From Penium margaritaceum (lineage: Eukaryota > Streptophyta > Zygnematophyceae > Desmidiales > Peniaceae): a stretch of 64,000 bases of DNA. The translations under genes were made by a program, and so were the position numbers. The stretch covers positions 214,225-278,224 of the forward strand of contig SZWC01000093.1 of the NCBI GenBank assembly GCA_023375785.1, written 5' to 3'. Below the pieces are notes generated by a model. The model made no database searches. It was not told the origin of the DNA and saw only the letters and a program-made list of their open reading frames with translations. Of the stretch, positions 1 to 12,404 are shown one piece after another (the first letter of the stretch is position 1; the number at the start of each line of letters is the position of its first letter).

Positions 1-730
1 AAGGCGCTCTCACTGCTTGTGACCTTAGCGGTTGCGTGCGTGAAACTTCCCTAACCAGAGGAGTGGGCCCATAACCCTTTGTTAGCTACTAAGCTAACCA
101 CCTCTGGCAGAGAAGCCGCGAAACCGAAAAGCTCACAAAGGTTTTTAGGCCTTCTTCCTTTCTTGACATGTATCATGCACCCCAAACTTAATCAGGCATA
201 CACTTCACCTTCAATAGTACTAACGCCTTAGCATTACATCTCAAGAAGAGCTCAAGTCGTCAATACGCAAGAGAGCATCAAGCAAGGATTGATTGATCAG
301 CATGCAAGACAAGTCCTTTTGTAGCTGTCTGTCCAGTCCTAGAACTCAAAAACACATTCCTGGGAAGTGGCCTGAACCAGCCACGTCACCAATAGACTTG
401 CACTGTGGGCTTGACACATAAGCATCCTAGTGTCAAGGTGACAGACCAACCATGTAGCGTCCAAGAAGCTACGGACTTTCTTTCTTGGAAACTTCCACAA
501 CAAACAAGATATGCATGGGGCCATGATCGACCTCATGACCTCTCACTTGGCAAAATAAACAAAATGGCCAAGGTAACCACTCACCCACATGGTGTACTCA
601 CAGGTCATATCTCACAAGAAACATAGCATAGTTGAGTTACACTACAACGGATCTAGGGGTCATACCTCCACAAGGGGTAGAGCATTCCTGATCCGTCATA
701 CAACACTGAACAAGGGGCAAAAACATTCAA
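1..730. other. Left flank, non-satellite DNA without a recognised gene
   Basis: This stretch does not match the satellite that begins near 731. Short open frames occur on both strands (65-85 codons) but show no family motif. The only structure seen is a compound hairpin at 55-107 and a 22-bp segment at 62-83 that recurs in inverted orientation at 11,590-11,611. I see no promoter, RNA gene or transposon end that I can defend. It may be the end of another mobile element or unique DNA at the edge of the satellite block. Confidence 0.5.
55..107. repeat. Compound inverted repeat (hairpin)
   Basis: An outer stem pairs CCAGAG (55-60) with CTCTGG (102-107), extended by GTGG (63-66) with CCAC (98-101) after a two-base bulge. 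An inner hairpin pairs GTTAGCT (81-87) with AGCTAAC (92-98) around the loop ACTA. The pairing is visible directly. Its role is unknown: it could be a structured RNA end, a transposon terminus, or chance. Confidence 0.5.
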
Positions 731-1766
731 TAGTCAGTGGCACATGCCAACTTTGTCAAGGAATTGCGCACAATAGCCACACCGAGCCACCAGTATTCTA
801 CCTTGTTCATACCTGCAAGGTCACGCCTAGTATATCTGCACTGTGATTGGACACTCTAACCGTGGCTGACTCGTGTTATGATTCATAGCCGTTTAATGTA
901 CTTGGTAAACGTTGTGGTCATGGTCACTGGCACATGCCAACTTTGTCAAGGCATTGCGCACAATAGCCGTGCCAAGCCACCGGTTTTTTACCTTGTTTAT
1001 ACCTGCAAGGTCCTGCATATTAGATGTGCGCTTACATTGGACACTCTGACCGTGGCTGACTCGTGTTATGATTCGTAGAAGTTAAAGTCATTTGGTAAAC
1101 TTTGTGGTCATGGTCAGTGGCACATGCCAACTTTGTCAAGGCATTGCGCACAATAGTCACACTGAGCCACCAGTATTCTACCTTGTTTGCACCTACAAGA
1201 TCAAGCCTAGTACATCTGCACTGTGATTGGACACTCTGACCGTGGCTGACTCGTGTTATGATCAATATAAGTAAAAGTCACTTGGATATATTTGTGGTCA
1301 TGGTCAGTGGCACATGCCAACTTTGTCAAGGCATTGCGCACAATAGCCACACCGAGGCACCAGTATTTTACCTTGTTCATACCTGTAAGGTCATGTCCAG
1401 TATATATGCACTGTGATTGGACACTCTGACCGTGGCTGACTCGTGTTATGATTCATAGCCGTTGAAGGTACTTGGTAAACTTTGTGGTCATGGTCAGTGG
1501 CACATGCCAACTTTGTCAAGGCATTGGACACAATAGCCGTGCCAATCCACCCGTTTTTTACCTTGTTTATACCTGCAAGGTCATGCATATTAGATGTGCG
1601 CTGTGATAAGGTGCTCTGACCGTGGCCGGCTCGTGTTACGATTCGTAGAAGTTAAAGTCACATGGTAAACTTTGTGGTCATGGTCAGTGGCACATGCCAA
1701 CTTTGTCAAGGCATTGCGCACAATAGCCACAGCAAGCCACTAGTATTCTACCTCGTTTGTACCTGC

Positions 1767-1767
1767 A
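1767..1767. other. Ambiguous base (N) at a shortened satellite unit
   Basis: A single N sits where the spacing between successive GTGGCACATGCC landmarks drops from ~190 to 120 bp (1,688 to 1,808). The N and the short unit together suggest a consensus conflict or collapsed repeat in the assembly rather than a natural deletion. Confidence 0.8.
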
Positions 1768-4700
1768 NAAGTAAAAGTCACTTGGATACATTTGTGGTCA
1801 TGGTCAGTGGCACATGCCAACTTTGTCAAGGCATTGCGCACAATAGCCACAGCAAGCCACTAGTATTCTACCTCGTTTGTACCTGCAAGATCATGCCTAG
1901 TACATCTGCACTGTGATTGGACACTCTGACTGTGGCTGACTCGTGTTATGATCAATAGAAGCAAAAGTCACTTGGATTTATTTGTGGTCATGGTCAGTGG
2001 CACATGCCAACACTGTCAAGGCATTGCGCACAATAGCCACACCGAGCCACCAGTACTCTACCTTGCTCATACCTGCAAGTTCATGCGTAGTATATCTGCA
2101 CTATGATTGGACACTCTGATTTTGGCTGACTCGTGTTATGATTCATAGCCGTTTAAGGTACTTGGTAAACTTTGTGGTCATGGTCAGTGGCACATGCCAA
2201 CTTTGTCAAGGCATTGCGCACAATAGCCATGCCAATCCACTGGTTTTTTAACTTGTTTATACCTGCAAGGTCATGCATATTAGATGTGCACTGTGATTAG
2301 GCACTCTGACCGTGGCTGACTCGTATTAGGATTCGTAGAAGTTAAAGTCACTTGGTAAACTTTGTCGTAATGGTCAATGGCACATGCCAACTTTGTCAAG
2401 GCATTACACACAATAGCCACACCGAGCCACCAGTATTCTACCTTGTTTATACCTGCAAGGTCAAGCCCAGTATATCTGCAATGTGATTGGACACTCCGAC
2501 CGTGGCTGACTCATGTAATGATTCATAGCCGTTTAAGGTAATTGGTAAACTTTGTGGTCATGGTCAGTGGCACATGCCAAGTTTGTCAAGGCATTGTGCA
2601 CAATAGCCGTGCCATGCCACCGGTTTTTACCTGGTTTATACCTGCAAGTTCATGCATATTATATGTGCGCTGTAATTGGGCACTCCTACCGTGGCTGACT
2701 CCTGTTATGATTCGTACAAGTTAAATTCACTTGGTAAACTATGTGGTCATGGTCAGTGGCACATGCCAACTTTGTCAAGGCATTGCGCACAATAACCACA
2801 CCGAGCCACCAGTATTCTACCTTGTTTTTACCTGCAAATTCATGCCTAGTACGTATGCATTGTAATTAGACACTCTGACTGTGGGTGACTCGTGTTATGA
2901 TCAGTAGAAGTAAACGTCACTAGGATACATTTTTTTGTCATGTTCTGTGCCACATGCCAACTTTGTCAAGACATTGCGCACAATAGCCACGCCGAGCCAC
3001 CAGTATTCTACTTTGTTTATACCTGTAAGGTCATTCCCAGTATATCTGCATAGTGATTGGACACTCTGACCGTGGCTGACTCGTGTATTGATTCATAGCC
3101 GTTTAAGGTACTTGGTAAACGTTGTGGTCATGGTCAGTGGCACATGCGACCTTTGGCAAGGCATTGCACACAATAGCCATGTCAAGCCACCGGTTTGTTT
3201 ACCTTGTTTATACCTGAAATGTCATGCCTAGTACATCATAACTGTGATTTGGTACTCTGACCGCCGCTTAATCGTGTTATGATTCGTAAAAGTTAAAGTC
3301 ACTTGGTAAACTTTGTGGTCATGGTCAGTGGCACATGCCAACTCTGTCAAAGCATTCCGCACAATAGCCACACCGAGCCACCAGTATTCTACTTTGTTTA
3401 TACCTGCAAGTTCATTCCCAGTATATCTGCACTGTGATTGGACAATCTGACCGTGGCTGACTCGTGATACGATACATAGCCGTTTAATGTACTTGGTAAC
3501 CTTTGTGGTCATGGTCAGTGGAACATGCCAACTTTGTCAAGGCATTGCGCACAATAGCCGTGCCAAGCTACCGGTTTCTTGCCTTGTTTATAACTGCAAG
3601 GTCATGCATATTAGATGTGCACTGTGATTGGGCACTCTGAATGTGGCTGACTCGTAGTACGATTCGTACAAGTAAAAGTCACTTGGTGAACATTGTGGTC
3701 ATGGTCAGCGGCACATGCCAACATTGTCAAGGCATTTCGCACAATAGCCGCGCCAAGCCACCAGTTGTTTACAATGTTTATACCTACAAGGTCATGCATA
3801 TTAGATGTGCATTGTGATTGGGCACTCTGCCGGTGGCTGAATCCTGTTACGATTCGTAGAAGTTAAAGTCACTTGGTAAACTTTGTGGTCATGGTCAGTG
3901 GCACATGCCAACTTTGTCAAGGCATTGCACACAACAGTCACACTGAGCCACCAGTATTCTACCTTGTTTGTACCTGCGATATCATGCATAGTACATCTGC
4001 ACTGTGATTAGACACTTGGACCGTGGCTGACTCGTGTTATGATCAATAGAAGTAAAAGTCCCTTTGATACATTTGTGGTCATGGTCAGTGGCACATGCCC
4101 ACTTTGTCAAGGCGTTGCATACAATAGCCACACCGAGCCACCAGTATTCTACCTTGTTTGCACCAGCAAGATCATGCATAGTACACCTGCACTGTGATTA
4201 GACACTCTGACCGTGGCTGACTCGTGTTATGATTCATAGCCGTTTAAGGTACTTGGTAAACTTTGTGGTCATGGTCAGTGGCACAAGCCAAGTTTTTGAA
4301 GGCATTGCACACAATAGCCATGCCAAGAAATTGGTTTTTTACCCTGTTTATACCTGCAAGGTCATGCATACTATATGTGCACTGTGATTGGGCACTCGGA
4401 CTGTGGATGAGTCGTGTTACGATTCGTAGAAGTTAAAGTCACTTGGTAAACGTTTTGGTCGTGGTCAGTGGCACATGCCAACTTTGTCAAGGCGTTGCGC
4501 ACAATAGTCGTGCCACGCCACCGGTATTTACCTCGTTTATGCCTGCAAGGTAATGCATATTAGATGTGCACTGTGATTGGGCACTCTGACTGTGGCTGAC
4601 TTGTGTTATGATTCGTAGAAGTTAACGTCACTTGCTAAACATTGTGGTCATGGTCAGTGGCACATGCCAACTTTGTCAAGGCATTGCGCACAATAGCCAC

Positions 4701-5640
4701 ACCGAGCCACCCGTATTCTACTTTGTTTGAACCTGCAAGATCATGCCTAGTACATCTGCACTGTGATTGGACACTCTGACAGTGGCTCACTCGTGTTATG
4801 AACAATCGATGGAAAAGTCACTTGGATACATTTGTGGTCATGGTCAGTGGCACATGCCAACTTTGTCAAGGCATTGTGCAAAATAGCCACACCGAGCCAC
4901 CAGTATTCTACCTTGGTGATACCTGTAAGGTCATTCCTAGTATATCTGAGCTGTGATTGGACACTCTGACCGTGGCTGACTCGTGTTATGATTAATAACC
5001 ATTTAATGTACTTGGTAAACTTTGTGGTCATGGTCAGTGGCAAATGCCAACTTTGTCAAGGCATTGCGCACAATAGCCGTGCCAGGCCACCGGCTTTTTA
5101 CCCTGTTTATTCCTGCAAGGTCATGCATATTAGATGTACGCTGTGATTGGGCACTCTGACCGTGGCTGACTCGTGTTACGATTCGTAGAAGTTAAAGTCA
5201 CTTGGTAAACTTTGTGGCCATGATGAGTGGCACATGCCAACTTTATCAAGGCATTGCGCACAATAGCCACACCGAGCCGCCAGTATTCTACCTTGTTTGT
5301 ACCTGCAAGGTCATGCCCAGTATATATGCACTCTGATTGAACACTCTGACCGTGGCTGACTCGTGTTATGATTCATAGCCGTTTAAGGTACTTGGTAAAC
5401 TTTGTGGACATGGTCAGTGGCACATGCCAACTTTGTCAAGGCATTGCGCACAATAGCATACAAAGCCACCGGTTTTTTTCCTTGTTTATACCTACAAGGT
5501 CATGCCTAGTATATCTGAACTGTGATTGGACACTCGGATTGTGGCTGACTCGTGTTACGATTCGTAGAAGTTAATGTCACTTGGTAAACTTTGTGGTCAT
5601 GGTCAGTGGCACATGCCAACTTTGTCAAGGCATTGCGCAC

Positions 5641-6210
5641 AATAGCCGTGCCAGGCCACCGGCTTTTTACCCTGTTTATTCCTGCAAGGTCATGCATATT
5701 AGATGTACGCTGTGATTGGGCACTCTGACCGTGGCTGACTCGTGTTATGATCAATAGAAGTAAAAGTCCCTTTGATACATTTGTGGTCATGGTCAGTGGC
5801 ACATGCCAACTTTGTCAAGGCATTGCGCACAATAGCCGTGCCAGGCCACCGGCTTTTTACCCTGTTTATTCCTGCAAGGTCATGCATATTAGATGTACGC
5901 TGTGATTGGGCACTCTGACCGTGGCTGACTCGTGTTATGATCAATAGAAGTAAAAGTCCCTTTGATACATTTGTGGTCATGGTCAGTGGCACATGCCAAC
6001 TTTGTCAAGGCATTGCGCACAATAGCCGTGCCAGGCCACCGGCTTTTTACCCTGTTTATTCCTGCAAGGTCATGCATATTAGATGTACGCTGTGATTGGG
6101 CACTCTGACCGTGGCTGACTCGTGTTATGATCAATAGAAGTAAAAGTCCCTTTGATACATTTGTGGTCATGGTCAGTGGCACATGCCAACTTTGTCAAGG
6201 CATTGCGCAC
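5641..6210 (+). repeat. Three identical tandem 190-bp satellite A units
   Basis: Units at 5,641-5,830, 5,831-6,020 and 6,021-6,210 read identically by eye, while neighbouring monomers differ at many positions. This is recent local amplification, most simply by unequal exchange or replication slippage, or an assembly duplication. Confidence 0.9.
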
Positions 6211-8640
6211 AATAGCATACAAAGCCACCGGTTTTTTTCCTTGTTTATACCTACAAGGTCATGCCTAGTATATCTGAACTGTGATTGGACACTCGGATTG
6301 TGGCTGACTCGTGTTACGATTCGTAGAAGTTAATGTCACTTGGTAAACTTTGTGGTCATGGTCAGTGGCACATGCCAACTTTGTCAAGGCATTGCGCACA
6401 ATAGCCGTGCCAAGCCACCCGTTTTGTACCTTGTTTAATACTGCAAGGTAATGCCTAGAACATCTAAACTGTGATTGGGCACTCTGACTGTGGCTGACTC
6501 ATGTTAAGATTCGTAGAAGTTAAAGTCACTTGGTAAACTTTGTGGTCATGGTCAGTGGCACATACCAACTTTGTCAAGGCATTGCGCACAGAAGCCGTGC
6601 CAAGCCACCAGTTTTTTTCCTTGTTTATGCATGCAAGGTCATGCCTAGTGTTTCTGAACTGTGATTGGGCACTCTGACTGTGGCTGTCTTGTGTTATGTT
6701 TCGTAGAAGCCAATGTCACTTGGTAAGCTTTGTGGTCATGGTCAGTGGCACATGCCAACTTTTTCAAAGCATTGCGCACAATAACCACACCGAGCCACCA
6801 GTATTCTACTTTGTTTGTACCTGCAAGATAATGCCTAGTACATTTGCACTGTGATTGGACATTTGACCGTGGCTGACTCGTGTTATGATTAATAGAATAA
6901 AAAGTCACTTGAATATATTCGTGGTCATGGTCAGTGGCACGTGCCAACTTTGTCAAGGCATTACGCAAAATCACCAACTGAGCCACCAGTATTCTACCTT
7001 GTTTATACCTGCAAGGTCATGCCCAGTATATCTATACTGTGATTTGACACTCTGACCGTGGCTGACTCGTGTTGTGATTCATAGCCGTTTAAGGTACTTG
7101 GTAAACTTTGTGGTCATGGTCAGTGGCACATGCCAACTTTGTCAAGGCATTGCGCACAATATCCACACCGAGCCACCAGTATTATACCTTGTTTATACCT
7201 GCAAGGTCATGCCCAGTATATCTGCACTGTGATTGGACACTCTGACCGTGGCTAACTCGTGTTATGATTCATAGCCGTTTAATGTACTTGGTAAACTTTC
7301 TGGTCATGGTCAGTGACACATGCCAACTTTGTCAAGGCATTGCGCACAATAGCCGTGCCAAGCCACCAGTTTTTTACCCTGTTTATACCTGCAAGGTCAT
7401 GCATATTAGATGTGCGCTGTGATAGGGCACTCTGACCGTGGCTGACTCGTGTTACGATTCGTGGAAAATAACGTCACTTGGTAAACTTTGCGGCCATGGT
7501 GAGTGGCAGATGACAACTTTATCAAGGCATTGCGCACAATAGCCACACCGAGCCACCAGTATTCTACCTTGTTTGCACCTGCAAGATCATGCCTATTACA
7601 TCTGCACTTCGATTGGACACTCTGATCGTGGCTGGCTCGTGTTGTGATGAATAGAAGTAAAAGTCACTTGGATACATTTGTGGTAATGGTCAGTGACACA
7701 TGCCAGCTTTGTCAAGGCATTCCGCACAATAGCCACAGCGAGCCACCAGTATTCTACCTTGTTTGTACCTGCAAGGTCATGCCTAGTATGTCTTCAATGT
7801 GATTTGACACTCTGGCCGTGGCTGACTTGTGTCATGATTCATAGCCGTTTAAGGTACTTGGTAAACTTTGTGGTCATGGTCAGTGGCACATGCAACCTTT
7901 GTCAAGGCATTGCGCACAAAAGCCGTGCCAAGCCACCTGTTTTTTTCCTTGTTCATACCTGCAAGGTCATGCATAGTACATCTGAATGGTGATTTGGCAC
8001 TCTGACTTTTGCTGACTCGTGTTACTGTTCGTAGAAGTTAAACTCACTTGGTAAACTTTGTGGTCATCGTCAGGGGCACATGCCAACTTTGGTAAGGCAT
8101 TGCGCACAATAGCCACTCGAGCCACCAGTTTTCTACCTTTTTTATACCTGTTAGGTCATGCCCAGTACATCTGCACTGTGATTGTACACTCTGACCGTGG
8201 CTGACTCGTGTTATGATTCATAGCCGTTTAAGGTTCTTGTTAAACTTTGTGCCCATGATCAATGGCACATGCCAAATTTGTCCAGGCATTGCGCACAATA
8301 GCCCTGCCAAGCCACCAGCTTTTTACCTTGTTTATACCTGCAAGGTCATGCCTAGTACATCTCAACTGCGATTGAACACTCTGACTGTGGCTGACTCGTG
8401 TTACGATTTGTAGAAGTTAAAGTCACTTGGTAAACTTTATGGTCATGGTCAGTGGCACATGTCAACTTTGTCAAGGCATTGCGCACAATAGCCGTGCCAA
8501 GACACCGGTTATACCTGCAAGGTCATGCATATGCGATGTGCACTGTGATTGGGTACTCAGACTATGGCTGACTCGTGTTACGATCCGTATAAGTTAAAGT
8601 CGCTTACTAAACTTTGTGGTCATGGTCAGTGGCACATGCC

Positions 8641-9335
8641 AACTTTGTTAAGACATTGAGCACAATACCCAAACTCAGCCACTAGTATCATGCCTAGTAC
8701 ATCTGCACTGTGATTGGAAACTCTGACTGTGGCTGACTCGTGTTATGATCAATAGAAGTAAAAGTCACTGGGATACATTTGTGGTCATGGTCAGTGGCAC
8801 ATGCCAACTTTGTCAAGGCATTGCACACAATAGCCACACCGACCCACCAGTATAATACCTTATTCATACCTACAAGGTCATGTGCAGTATATCTGCAAGG
8901 TGATTGGACACTCTGACCGTGGCTGAAACGTGTTATGATTCATAGCCGCTTAAGGTACTTGGTAAACTTTGTGGTCATGGTCAGTGGCACATGCCAACTT
9001 TGTTAAGACATTGAGCACAATACCCAAACTCAGCCACTAGTATCATGCCTAGTACATCTGCACTGTGATTGGAAACTCTGACTGTGGCTGACTCGTGTTA
9101 TGATCAATAGAAGTAAAAGTCACTGGGATACATTTGTGGTCATGGTCAGTGGCACATGCCAACTTTGTCAAGGCATTGCACACAATAGCCACACCGACCC
9201 ACCAGTATAATACCTTATTCATACCTACAAGGTCATGTGCAGTATATCTGCAAGGTGATTGGACACTCTGACCGTGGCTGAAACGTGTTATGATTCATAG
9301 CCGCTTAAGGTACTTGGTAAACTTTGTGGTCATGG
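8641..9335 (+). repeat. Two-monomer satellite duplication, 355-bp period
   Basis: A distinctive 355-bp block (one shortened monomer with GTTAAGACATTGAGC plus one monomer with CACCGACCCACC) occurs at 8,641 and again at 8,996, nearly identical over its length. The first half is shorter than a standard monomer, so the block is itself a derived dimer that was then duplicated. Confidence 0.88.
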
Positions 9336-11105
9336 CCAGTGGCGCATGCCAAATTTGTGAAGGCTTTGCGCACAATAGCCATGCCAAGCCACCGGTTTTT
9401 TACCTTGTTTATGCCTGAAAGGTCATGCCTAGTACATCTGAAATGTGATTGGGCACTCTGACTGTGGCGGACTCGTGTTACGATTCGCAGAAGTTAAAGT
9501 CACTTGGTAAACTTTGTTGTCACGGTTAGTGGCACATGCCAACTTTGTCAAGGCACTGCGCACAATAGCCGTGACAAGAAACTGCTTTTTACCCTGTTTA
9601 TACCTGTAATGTCATGCATACTAGATGTGCACTGTGATTGGGTACTCTGACTGTGGCTGACTCGTGTTATGATTTATAGAAGTTAAAGTCACTTGGTAAA
9701 CTTTGTGGTCATGGTCAGTGTTACATGCTAACTTTGTCAAGGCATTGCGCACAATAGCCACACCGAGCCACCAGTATTATACCTTGTTTGCACCTGCAGG
9801 ATCATGCCTAGTACATCTGCACTGTGATTGGACACTCTGACCATGGCTGACTCGTGTTATTATCAATAGAAGTAAAAGTCACTTGGATACATTTGTGGCC
9901 ATGGTCAGTGGCACATGCCAACTTTGTCAAGGCATTGCGCACAATAGCCACACCGAGCCACCAGTATTCTACCTTGTTCATACCTGCAAGGTCATGCGCA
10001 GTATATCTGCACTGTGATTGGACACTCTGACCGTGGTTGAAACGTGTTATTATTCATAGCCCTTTAAGGTACTTGGTAAACTTTGTTGTCATAGTCAGTG
10101 GCACATGCCAACTTTGTCAAGGCATTGGGCACAATATCCATGCCAAGCCACCGGTTTTCTAACTTGTTTATACCTGCAAGGTCATGCATATTAGTTGTGC
10201 ACTGTGATTGGGCACTCTGACCGTGGCTGACTTGTGTTACTATTCGTAGAAGTTAAAATCACTTGGTAAACTTTGTGGTCATGGTCAGTGGCACATGCCA
10301 ACTTTGTCAAAGCATTGCGCACATTAGCCGTGCCAAGCCACCGGTTTGTAATGTGGTTTATACCTGCAAGGTCATGCCTAGTACATCTGAACTATGATTG
10401 GGCACTCTAACTATTGCTGACTCGTGTTACAATCCGTAGAAGTTAAAGTCACATGGTAAACTTTGTGGTCATGGTCAGTGGCACATGCCAATTTTGTCAA
10501 GGCAATGCGCAGAATAGCCGTGCCAAGACACCGGATTTCTACCCTGTTTATACCTGCAAGGTCATGCATATTAGATGTTCACTGTGATTGGGTACTCTGA
10601 CCGTGGCAAGCTTGTGTTATGATTCGTAGAAGTTAAAGTCACTTGGTAAACGTTGTGGTCATGGTCAGTGGCACATGCCAACTTTGTCAAGGCATTACGC
10701 ACGATGGCCGTGCCAAGCCACCGGTTTTTTACCTTGTTTATACCTGCAAGGTCATGCCTAGTACATCTGAACTGTGAGTGGGCACTTTTACTGTGGCTTC
10801 CTCGTGTTACGATTCGTAGAAGTTGAAGTCACTTGGTAAACTTTGTGGTCATGGTCAGTGGCACATGCCAACTTTGTCAAGGCATTGCGCACAATAGCCA
10901 CACCGAGCCACCAGTATTCTACCTCGTTTGCACCTGCAAGATCATGCCTAGTACATCTGCACTGCGATTGGACACTCTGACCGTGGCTGACTCGTGTTAT
11001 GATCAATAGAAGTAAAAGTCTCTTGGATACATTTGTGGTCATGGTCAATGGCTCGAGGACAGTCAAAATTCCGATTGGAGGTCCGCGAAAAGGTTTCTAC
11101 CAACA

Positions 11106-11366
11106 TCAGTCCTCATCACCAAACTCGATAATTAACTCATCAAAACAGACCCCAAAGGTGCAAGGGGCACCACCACTACGTAAAGGGACATCTGCGCCTC
11201 CGGAATGGTGTTTTGATGGGTCCTTGATGTGTGAAGGCGCATCGGCAAGCGACGTGGTGGGCGCCGCCATGTGAGCGGCTATGGTTTGGGGTGCTGCGCT
11301 TTGACTAACGTAGCAGGAGATACGATTATCTGAATCGCGCATGGTTTGGTGCGTTGGAGAGCACAT
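11106..11366 (-). other. Open frame in the unmatched left part of element 1
   Basis: An 86-codon frame on the minus strand lies in the segment that is not shared with element 2. Its inferred C-terminus is acidic and hydrophobic (FDELIIEFGDED). No domain is recognised. It could be a fragment of a captured exon or chance. It is listed because this segment has no other explanation. Confidence 0.2.
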
Positions 11367-11929
11367 GACTATCCCTACACATGTTTATATCATGTCCATT
11401 TCCAAAAACCAATGCCAAATCGCGTTATTCCATTCGTAAACGTGACTGTCTCACAACTGTCTTCCACTTCGAGAAACATAGCGTGAGGCAACCAAAAATC
11501 TCACACTTTGACTCCGACCCTGCATTAAAGAAGCCGTGAACGGAGAAGACCCGTCAGGCCACGTTGGAATTGCCACCACACAGTTTCCCAACAAAGGGTT
11601 ATGGGCCCACTTTGCTGACCGGTCTATACATTGCTCACGACTTTCGCGGTGGACGGACTTGTCATCGGGGACGACATCGCCATCAAACTCTAAGATCCCG
11701 GATTGCCGTCGCCTGCCGTCAACTACCAAGAAGCTTCCTATCGCCTACCATCTGCTGTCTCTCAGCATAACCGCCTTCGCCAGCATCCTCTCATCCTTCA
11801 TGTCGTCTCATCAGTTCCATCTGCTACTTCCTCGCCGCCATCCCCATTCCGCCCGTTGTCCATCATCTCGAGCCGCCTTCTCGCATCACCTTCTCGCCTT
11901 GTCATCAGCTGCAGCCAAAACTGCCGCTG

Positions 11930-12150
11930 TCAGGATACCGGACACCACCAGTCTTCCTAATCCCATTTCCGAGCCAAGTGGGGAACAAGCCGTCACTCTC
12001 CTGACATCAGCGGTGTAGTATCCCTGCCCGCTGTCTGACTCACTCTGTTGCAGCCAACTTCTTGTAGCTGACAGGATATCGGACACCACCAGTCTTCTTG
12101 CTCCCACTTCCAAGCCAACTAGGGAACAAGCCATCACTCTCCTGAACGCA
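11930..12150 (+). repeat. Duplicated leader block in element 1
   Basis: Two copies of a segment containing GGACACCACCAGTCTTC and GGGAACAAGCC lie about 140 bp apart (near 11,940 and 12,080). Element 2 carries the same duplicated pair near 16,180 and 16,323. The duplication therefore predates the separation of the two elements. Confidence 0.75.
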
Positions 12151-12404
12151 GAAGAAGTAGCTGTGTCACTCTGCCCAACTTCCGTACCGCGTCTCATCTC
12201 GGCTCTCTCCGCTCGAGTTGCTCCCTGTCTCCTGTCTTCTCCATCATCATCTGCCTCCAGCATTCACTCCTCGCATCGTCCTCATTCGCCTCCATCATCC
12301 CTCCTCCAGCTCCATCAGGCGCTCGTTTCTTCCTTGTCTTCACCTCTCCATCATCAGCATCCTCCGCGCCGCCTTCGCATCCATCATCGTCATCAACAGC
12401 ATCC

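Larger units (their letters stand above)
731..11055 (+). repeat. Satellite family A, ~190-bp monomers, forward orientation
   Basis: About 54 tandem monomers of ~190 bp, each carrying the landmarks GTGGTCATGGTCAGTGGCAC, CTTTGTCAAGGCATTGCGCA and GTGGCTGACTCGTGTTA. Three monomer types can be told apart: one with ATTCATAGCCGTTTAAGG, one with ATTCGTAGAAGTTAAAGTCAC, and one with ATCAATAGAAGTAAAAGTCAC followed by GGATACATTTG. In the first 2 kb they follow one another in the same order, giving a three-monomer higher-order repeat of ~570 bp; later the order is less regular. The unit is close to a nucleosome repeat length. Short frames of 60-113 codons on either strand are by-products of the repeat (190 is not a multiple of 3) and are not genes. 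Confidence 0.95.

Noticed and set aside
731-11055. Repeated 60-113-codon frames with segments such as LACATDHDHK or GTCQLCQGIAHNS
   Set aside because: They are translations of the 190-bp satellite in various frames, reappear with every monomer and are interrupted irregularly.
11040-11470. 5' LTR of element 1
   Set aside because: The sequence shows no TG start and no similarity to 14,172-14,742 or to the element 2 LTRs.
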